Origin: Paramacrobiotus metropolitanus
Lineage: Eukaryota; Tardigrada; Eutardigrada; Parachela; Macrobiotidae
NCBI RefSeq assembly: GCF_019649055.1
Contig: NW_026570356.1
Location: forward strand, 248,001 to 312,000
Length of the DNA stretch: 64,000 nt
Reading direction: 5' to 3'
The notes beneath the pieces were generated by a model, which was given only the letters and a program-made list of their open reading frames with translations, searched no databases and had not been told where the DNA came from. A program made the translations under genes and the position numbers. This document shows, one piece after another, positions 59,379 through 64,000 of the stretch. Positions within the stretch are counted from its first letter, which is position 1, and the number at the start of each line of letters is the position of its first letter.

Positions 59379-62300
59379 ACTTTATCATATTTCGACTTAA
59401 AGTCCGACTGGTTCTCTTTCTTCCCTTGTTTCGTATCCTTTGGTAATCGTATCAGTACAAGGTCGCCCACTTTGAAGTTCGGCTCCGATTTCTTCTTATT
59501 GTAAATTTCGGCATTCTTCTCGTATGCATCTTTGATATTGCATTTCGCCACTTCTTCTGCAAAGGTCAGGTTCCTTTTCATGGTCTCCACCCATTCATCT
59601 GGAGTCCCATAATCGTCTGGGATATTCGTTTTTGTGACCACGTCCTCCGGCATTGTCATTTCTCTGCCGTGTAGCATATAGTATGCTGAATATCCAGTTG
59701 TGGCGTGTACGACTCGGTTCATCGCCGAAATAACATATGGGAGGTACTTGTTAAACTTTCTTTCATTTCCCGCTTTCAGGTATTGCGCCAAGCCATCCGC
59801 AATTGTCTGCATCTGCCTTTCAACTTGGCCTTGACCTTCTGGGTGATATGCGGTTCCGAATGTGTGTTTAATCTTAAACACATTGGTGACCTTTGTCAAT
59901 ACTTCAGCTCTAAAGTGTCGTCCGCGATCCGTATGCAGGATGTGCGGTGCTCCGTGTACCAATATCACGTGCTTCACGAACACTTTAGCGAATTCTTTAG
60001 CCGTTGCTGTCTTCATTGGTACCGCAATCACATATTTCGTCAGTTGATCAATGAACACCGCTATGTATTTATATCCGCGTTTCTTCGTCGGTAGCAAAGG
60101 TCCTTTGAGATCAGCATACACCCGGAAGAACGGATGTCCGACTTTAATCTCTTGCAATTTTCCTGGCGGGCATTTCCTCGGTGTTTTACGAAACTGACAT
60201 CCTTGGCAGACGAGAATGTAATTCTTCACATCTGTACTCATCCTGTCCCAGTAATATCGTAGTCGGATTGCAGATAATGTCTTTTCGAATCCCAGATGTC
60301 CCGCTGTTTTCTCGTCGTGCAATGCGTGGATTATCGCTTTTCGCATTGACAACGGTACCACATATGACCTTTCAAGTCTCCCATTTTTGTCCTTTACGCG
60401 GTATAATATACCGTTCCATAACTGGTAGTGCACTTCGAATTTCGATCTTGTTTCCGCGTCTGGTAGATATTCCAATTCATCTATAATCATTGCCAGATGG
60501 GGATCTTTCAACTGTTTATTCCTCAACTGCAAATTTGAATCAACTTCGTCTTCTTCGTCTCCTTGCAAGTTAACGATACGAACTGTTGCTGTACTGAGTT
60601 CGTTCCAATCTCTGATGACCTTGCATCGTGGTAGCGGTTTGTACCTCTTTTTCGTCTGTTTTGGGAATCTCAGCAACTTAATCGGACATTCGTTCAATGC
60701 TTGTGTCACTTTGTCCGTTTCCCAAAGGTCATCTCCCTTTTCCGCTGCTTTATCAAGTCCAGTGACCTTTCCGTTCTGCGTTTTAGATTCCGCGTCAAGT
60801 CCGGTGACCTTTAAGTCACTGACGGTGGGCAACCAACTTTTCACCCGGTTCACTTTTGCTTCGTTTTCAGCCGACTCGTTCGCCGTAGCTGAAGTGACCT
60901 TTAATCGTTTTTCTCTCTGTTCCACCATCTGCAGAAACAGTTGTCCAATTTCAATTGCTGGTTCCTTCGTGTCGAATTCCTTCTTATAATCCTCGAAGTT
61001 TGGAATCTCATCGAATTCCTCTTCTTGACACGTCGGGCCTTCAATTGGTGCTCTTGATAACGCGTCCGCATTGTCGCAGTACTTTCCCGGTTTGTATTCA
61101 ATTTTGAACTGGTGACCTTGCAAGGCCATTGCCCATCTTGTCAAGCGCGGGTTCATTCCAACTTTGTTCGTCTCCGACCTTAACAAATTGGTCAGCGCCT
61201 GATGATCCGTCCTTACGGTAAATTCCGCGTAATCAGTGTACGGTTTGAATTTCCTGACAGCGAATACTACTGCCAGACATTCCCATTCCGTTACGCCGTA
61301 ATTTTTCTCGGCTCCATGCAGAACGCGACTCGCATATGCGATTGGATGTCCATCCTGTGACAGTACGGCTCCAATTCCCTCTTTGCTCGCGTCGCATTCA
61401 ATAACGGTCGGTTTTGCGGGGTCAAACTTTGCCAGTACTGGACCTTCACATAACAACTGTTTCAAACTGTTGAACTCATCTTTATGTACCTTCGTCCAGT
61501 CCTTTTTCACGTGCTTGTCTTGTCTCAGCAACTCGTATAGGTGGCAGGTCTTCTGTGCATATCCCATTATGAATTTGCGGTAATAGTTCGCCAGTCCAAG
61601 GAATGACCTTAATTGCCTTTCTGTCTGAGGCCGTTTAAACTCTGAGACCGCGGTGACCTTTTCCGGATCCATGCGAATTCCGTCTTCACTGAGTATGTGA
61701 CCCAGGAATCCCATTTGTCTCATTCCGAATTCACATTTCGTTGGCTTTATTGTGAATCCCGCTTCGACCAGGCTCATTAGGACGTTTCTCAAGTTCTGCA
61801 TGAAAATTTCCCAAGTTTTTCCAGCGAAGATAACGTCATCAATGTACCCGAAAACGCAACCCTTTCTTTTCGCTTTTGAGAGTACTTTGTCCATGCACAA
61901 CTGGAATGTTGCTGGTCCGTTGCACACTCCGAATGGCATTCGTTTAAACCGGTACATTCCATCTTGCGTTGCAAAGGTCGTCTTGTTGATAGACGCCGGA
62001 TCCATTGGGATCTGCCAGAATCCACTTTGTAGATCCATTTTTCCATAATATTTATTGCCTGCGCACGCGTCGAGCAATTCATCTGGGTTCGGTAGCGGAT
62101 AGTTGTTCTTTCTTGTTAACTTGTTAAGCATGATATAGTTGACACAAAATCTTGTCCCCATTGTTCCGTCGCCATTTTTCTTTACTGCCAGCACGACTGG
62201 AAAACTCCACTCGGCATCTGACGGTTCGATCACATCTTGTGCCAACATCTCCTCAATATGCTTCGTTATAAACTCACGGCCTGTCCAACTCGTTCTGGCC

Positions 62301-63997
62301 GGGTTACACTTAACTGGCTTTGCATCTTCCGTGTCAATTACGTGAGTGACCCCTTTTACATCTCCATACGGTTTCTTTGATGTGGGTAAGACCTTCCAGA
62401 ATTCCCAGAACGCGTTATACACGTCGTTTTTCTGCTCTTGGGTAAGGTCAGGTCCCAACTTCAAGTTTTCGATTATCTTTTTCAGTTCAGCTTTCGTTGT
62501 ATCGTCCACCTCAGGGTCTTCGAGTACGTTTTTTACTGTCCCTGCGTTGACCTTTACACTCTCCATATGTTCATACGGCTCAACATAGCCGAGTAGCTGA
62601 TTTTTCTTCACGATCCGGTATTTGCTACTATGATTCGCAATGACGATTTCAAAGTATTTTCCTCTATGGTCCGTCACTCCTGCCAATGGTTGAACTTCAT
62701 TTTCCACTTGTGGGACCGGTGTAAACATCAACTTGTTTTGGGCCGGTGCATATTTTCCCATCTTGACCTTTACACGTGTGCAATTTGACGGTTTCAATTT
62801 GATTCGCTGGTCGCTGTAAACTTTGATCACGTCCTTCGACATTCTAGCTTTTTCCACTTTCAATCTTCTGACTTTAATATCCTTTTCTTTTTCCTCATCT
62901 ACTTCGTCATCTTCATCCAAGTCCATTAAATCTTCTTGTTCTGAAAGGTCACTTACACCTGAATCTTCCGAAGTTGTTGAGTTATCACTTGAACTCGTCC
63001 ACTCGGAGTCCGAGTTACTGCTCTCGTAATCTTGCACAGTAGCTTGACCTTTGTCAGTCTTTTCGAGTGGGCGCTCATCAACTCCTTCATCTTCTGATGA
63101 AAGGTCACTTTCGTTTTCCCGTAAATCGCTAAGTTTTTTCACTTTCGAATTTTTGAGCAGAGGTTTGTCCCCTTCTTTTGCCTTTCGCCCATTTCGTGCG
63201 GCGACTCTTGGGTGACTCCTTGCTACTCGGATTCTCGCTGGTGACCTTTCTGATTGGTCGGAGTTTGACCTTTCCTCGTCCGATTTTGACTTTTCCAATT
63301 CATTTATTATTTTAAGGCTCGTCAATGGCTTTTCGGTCAACTCGACCGGCGGACATTCCTCACCGTTATCGAGTGACCTTTCCCCGTTTTTTGCCTCAGT
63401 TACTGGGTTTTGTTGTTCGTTCGATATCCTTTCAACTTCCTCTTTAAACCTTTTCCACATTTCACCTCTGTCCGTTAACATCTGCGCAATATCGAAAGCC
63501 GACTTTGAAATTTCTTCTGTTTCATTCGATTGTCCTTCGGCTATCTCTTTAACTGGTTCCTCTTTCTCTGCTTCTTTGACAGTCCCTTTATCGGCTTCAT
63601 CCTGTTGAACTGTTTCGTAACCTTTAGGTCGTTTAGGACCAACAAAGATGCAGTTTGCCATCAGCTCTTCGGTGACCCATTCATCATTTGGAATCGTTTC
63701 ATACATGCACCATATATCACCGCCTCGTTCGGGGTAGTCCACTCCAACTGGATCTGGTGCAAAGGTCACCTTTTTCTTTTGCATTAATCCCGGTAACCTT
63801 TTTTTCCGGGTTACTTGTAATTCTCGCATCTCTTTTACGTCGAATCTGGGGATCTCTTCTTCGAATTTATTGCAGTATTTTTGGAATATGTTTTCGTTCC
63901 CCTCTTTTAACGCGTTGTAGTATACTTCAAGTGATTCGTAGACAGGTGTACCAAGTCCTGCCGGGAAGATAATCGTCCTTCCTTCACCTTTATACAT
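59303..63997 (-). CDS. pol: Pol of the second element: RT, RNase H, integrase (5' partial)
   Basis: 1564 codons on the minus strand, open at the window edge, so the true start is not seen. The N-terminal 450 residues are acidic and low-complexity with KKVTFAPDPVGVDYPERG. They are followed by a beta-rich domain (near 62800-62580), RT with KMDLQSGFWQIPMD, PFGVCNGPATFQ and catalytic YIDDVIFAG (near 61835), RNase H with IECDASKEGIGAVLS and TDHQAL, H2C2 (HALHDE, AGHLG, YYWDRM, CQGC), and an integrase core with YADLKGPL, HTDRGRHF and GQVERQ (DD35E spacing). The catalytic residues are present. The last 25 codons are off the family pattern, which resumes in the frame at 59378-58467. Codons throughout accommodate AAAGGTCA in all three phases. 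Confidence 0.9.
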   Translation of the reverse strand: MYKGEGRTIIFPAGLGTPVYESLEVYYNALKEGNENIFQKYCNKFEEEIPRFDVKEMRELQVTRKKRLPGLMQKKKVTFAPDPVGVDYPERGGDIWCMYETIPNDEWVTEELMANCIFVGPKRPKGYETVQQDEADKGTVKEAEKEEPVKEIAEGQSNETEEISKSAFDIAQMLTDRGEMWKRFKEEVERISNEQQNPVTEAKNGERSLDNGEECPPVELTEKPLTSLKIINELEKSKSDEERSNSDQSERSPARIRVARSHPRVAARNGRKAKEGDKPLLKNSKVKKLSDLRENESDLSSEDEGVDERPLEKTDKGQATVQDYESSNSDSEWTSSSDNSTTSEDSGVSDLSEQEDLMDLDEDDEVDEEKEKDIKVRRLKVEKARMSKDVIKVYSDQRIKLKPSNCTRVKVKMGKYAPAQNKLMFTPVPQVENEVQPLAGVTDHRGKYFEIVIANHSSKYRIVKKNQLLGYVEPYEHMESVKVNAGTVKNVLEDPEVDDTTKAELKKIIENLKLGPDLTQEQKNDVYNAFWEFWKVLPTSKKPYGDVKGVTHVIDTEDAKPVKCNPARTSWTGREFITKHIEEMLAQDVIEPSDAEWSFPVVLAVKKNGDGTMGTRFCVNYIMLNKLTRKNNYPLPNPDELLDACAGNKYYGKMDLQSGFWQIPMDPASINKTTFATQDGMYRFKRMPFGVCNGPATFQLCMDKVLSKAKRKGCVFGYIDDVIFAGKTWEIFMQNLRNVLMSLVEAGFTIKPTKCEFGMRQMGFLGHILSEDGIRMDPEKVTAVSEFKRPQTERQLRSFLGLANYYRKFIMGYAQKTCHLYELLRQDKHVKKDWTKVHKDEFNSLKQLLCEGPVLAKFDPAKPTVIECDASKEGIGAVLSQDGHPIAYASRVLHGAEKNYGVTEWECLAVVFAVRKFKPYTDYAEFTVRTDHQALTNLLRSETNKVGMNPRLTRWAMALQGHQFKIEYKPGKYCDNADALSRAPIEGPTCQEEEFDEIPNFEDYKKEFDTKEPAIEIGQLFLQMVEQREKRLKVTSATANESAENEAKVNRVKSWLPTVSDLKVTGLDAESKTQNGKVTGLDKAAEKGDDLWETDKVTQALNECPIKLLRFPKQTKKRYKPLPRCKVIRDWNELSTATVRIVNLQGDEEDEVDSNLQLRNKQLKDPHLAMIIDELEYLPDAETRSKFEVHYQLWNGILYRVKDKNGRLERSYVVPLSMRKAIIHALHDEKTAGHLGFEKTLSAIRLRYYWDRMSTDVKNYILVCQGCQFRKTPRKCPPGKLQEIKVGHPFFRVYADLKGPLLPTKKRGYKYIAVFIDQLTKYVIAVPMKTATAKEFAKVFVKHVILVHGAPHILHTDRGRHFRAEVLTKVTNVFKIKHTFGTAYHPEGQGQVERQMQTIADGLAQYLKAGNERKFNKYLPYVISAMNRVVHATTGYSAYYMLHGREMTMPEDVVTKTNIPDDYGTPDEWVETMKRNLTFAEEVAKCNIKDAYEKNAEIYNKKKSEPNFKVGDLVLIRLPKDTKQGKKENQSDFKSKYDKVWKILSFREQTKLRSLSRTLRRRQT

Positions 63998-64000
63998 GTG

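Larger units (their letters stand above)
55224..64000 (-). mobile_element. Second Ty3/gypsy element, minus strand, runs off the right edge
   Basis: On the minus strand: pol (RT, RNase H, integrase), a tail ORF, a long 3' region and a probable 3' LTR. The left edge is placed at 55224 because foldback sequence breaks off at 55217 and the plus strand then reads TGCTAGATCC (an LTR ending ...GATCTAGCA on the minus strand). If the LTR starts at TGTGTCCAGCC (minus strand, near 55620), it is about 397 bp. The other LTR is outside the window, so this is unproven. Gag and protease lie beyond 64000. Confidence 0.75.

Noticed and set aside
62823-63029. Plus-strand ORFs opposite the second element's pol (several, 59-64 kb)
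   Set aside because: Ser/Phe/Leu-rich mirror frames of the minus-strand acidic coding sequence.

Overview
The window is intergenic, repeat-rich nuclear DNA of an invertebrate animal. Evidence: GT-AG introns, a Tc1/mariner copy with TA target duplications, a hAT-type MITE, a Helitron helicase tail and several Ty3/gypsy-type LTR elements. The LTR promoter pairs a TATA box with a TCAGT initiator, as arthropod promoters do, but the species cannot be told from the sequence. I found no complete ordinary host gene. There are a few possible host exons near 41.5, 46.2 and 48 kb, and the rest is nested mobile DNA.

The main object is a 24.4-kb LTR retroelement at 13330-37735. Two 576-bp LTRs (TG...CA, one difference seen by eye) flank it, with a 4-bp target duplication CCAG and a primer-binding site (TGGCGCCCACC...) next to the 5' LTR. 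It inserted into a dispersed repeat; an uninterrupted relative at about 9.0-10.0 kb shows the empty site. Order inside: a leader with repeated GCAAA-loop hairpins; a very long gag-protease gene (14678-18808); a pol region in steps of -1 frame with two in-frame stops (18805-25280) and three H2C2 zinc modules; three sense accessory genes (25.6-28.7 kb, one spliced); an array of eight tRNA-like Pol III units with A and B boxes and T-runs (29.25-31.2 kb); two antisense genes (31.6-33.0 kb); a divergent promoter region; a spliced sense gene (33.6-35.2 kb) related to the first accessory gene; and an RGG-rich gene with its own TATA box (35.7-36.5 kb). No envelope gene is visible. The combination of pol, bidirectional intron-bearing accessory genes and a tRNA-like array inside young LTRs is the strongest candidate here for an undescribed system.

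Right of it (37.7-55.2 kb) are older repeats: the Helitron tail, two hAT-like foldbacks, a 1.77-kb gag-only LTR element with 100-bp LTRs, palindromic MITEs, a 13-bp ETS-like array and short repeat arrays.

At 55.2-64.0 kb a second Ty3/gypsy element runs on the minus strand off the right edge (RT, RNase H and DD35E integrase, then an AT-hook tail in another frame). Its body and long 3' region contain about 51 exact AAAGGTCA octamers by hand count, on both strands and in all three codon phases. This points to selection at the DNA level for a nuclear-receptor-type half-site.
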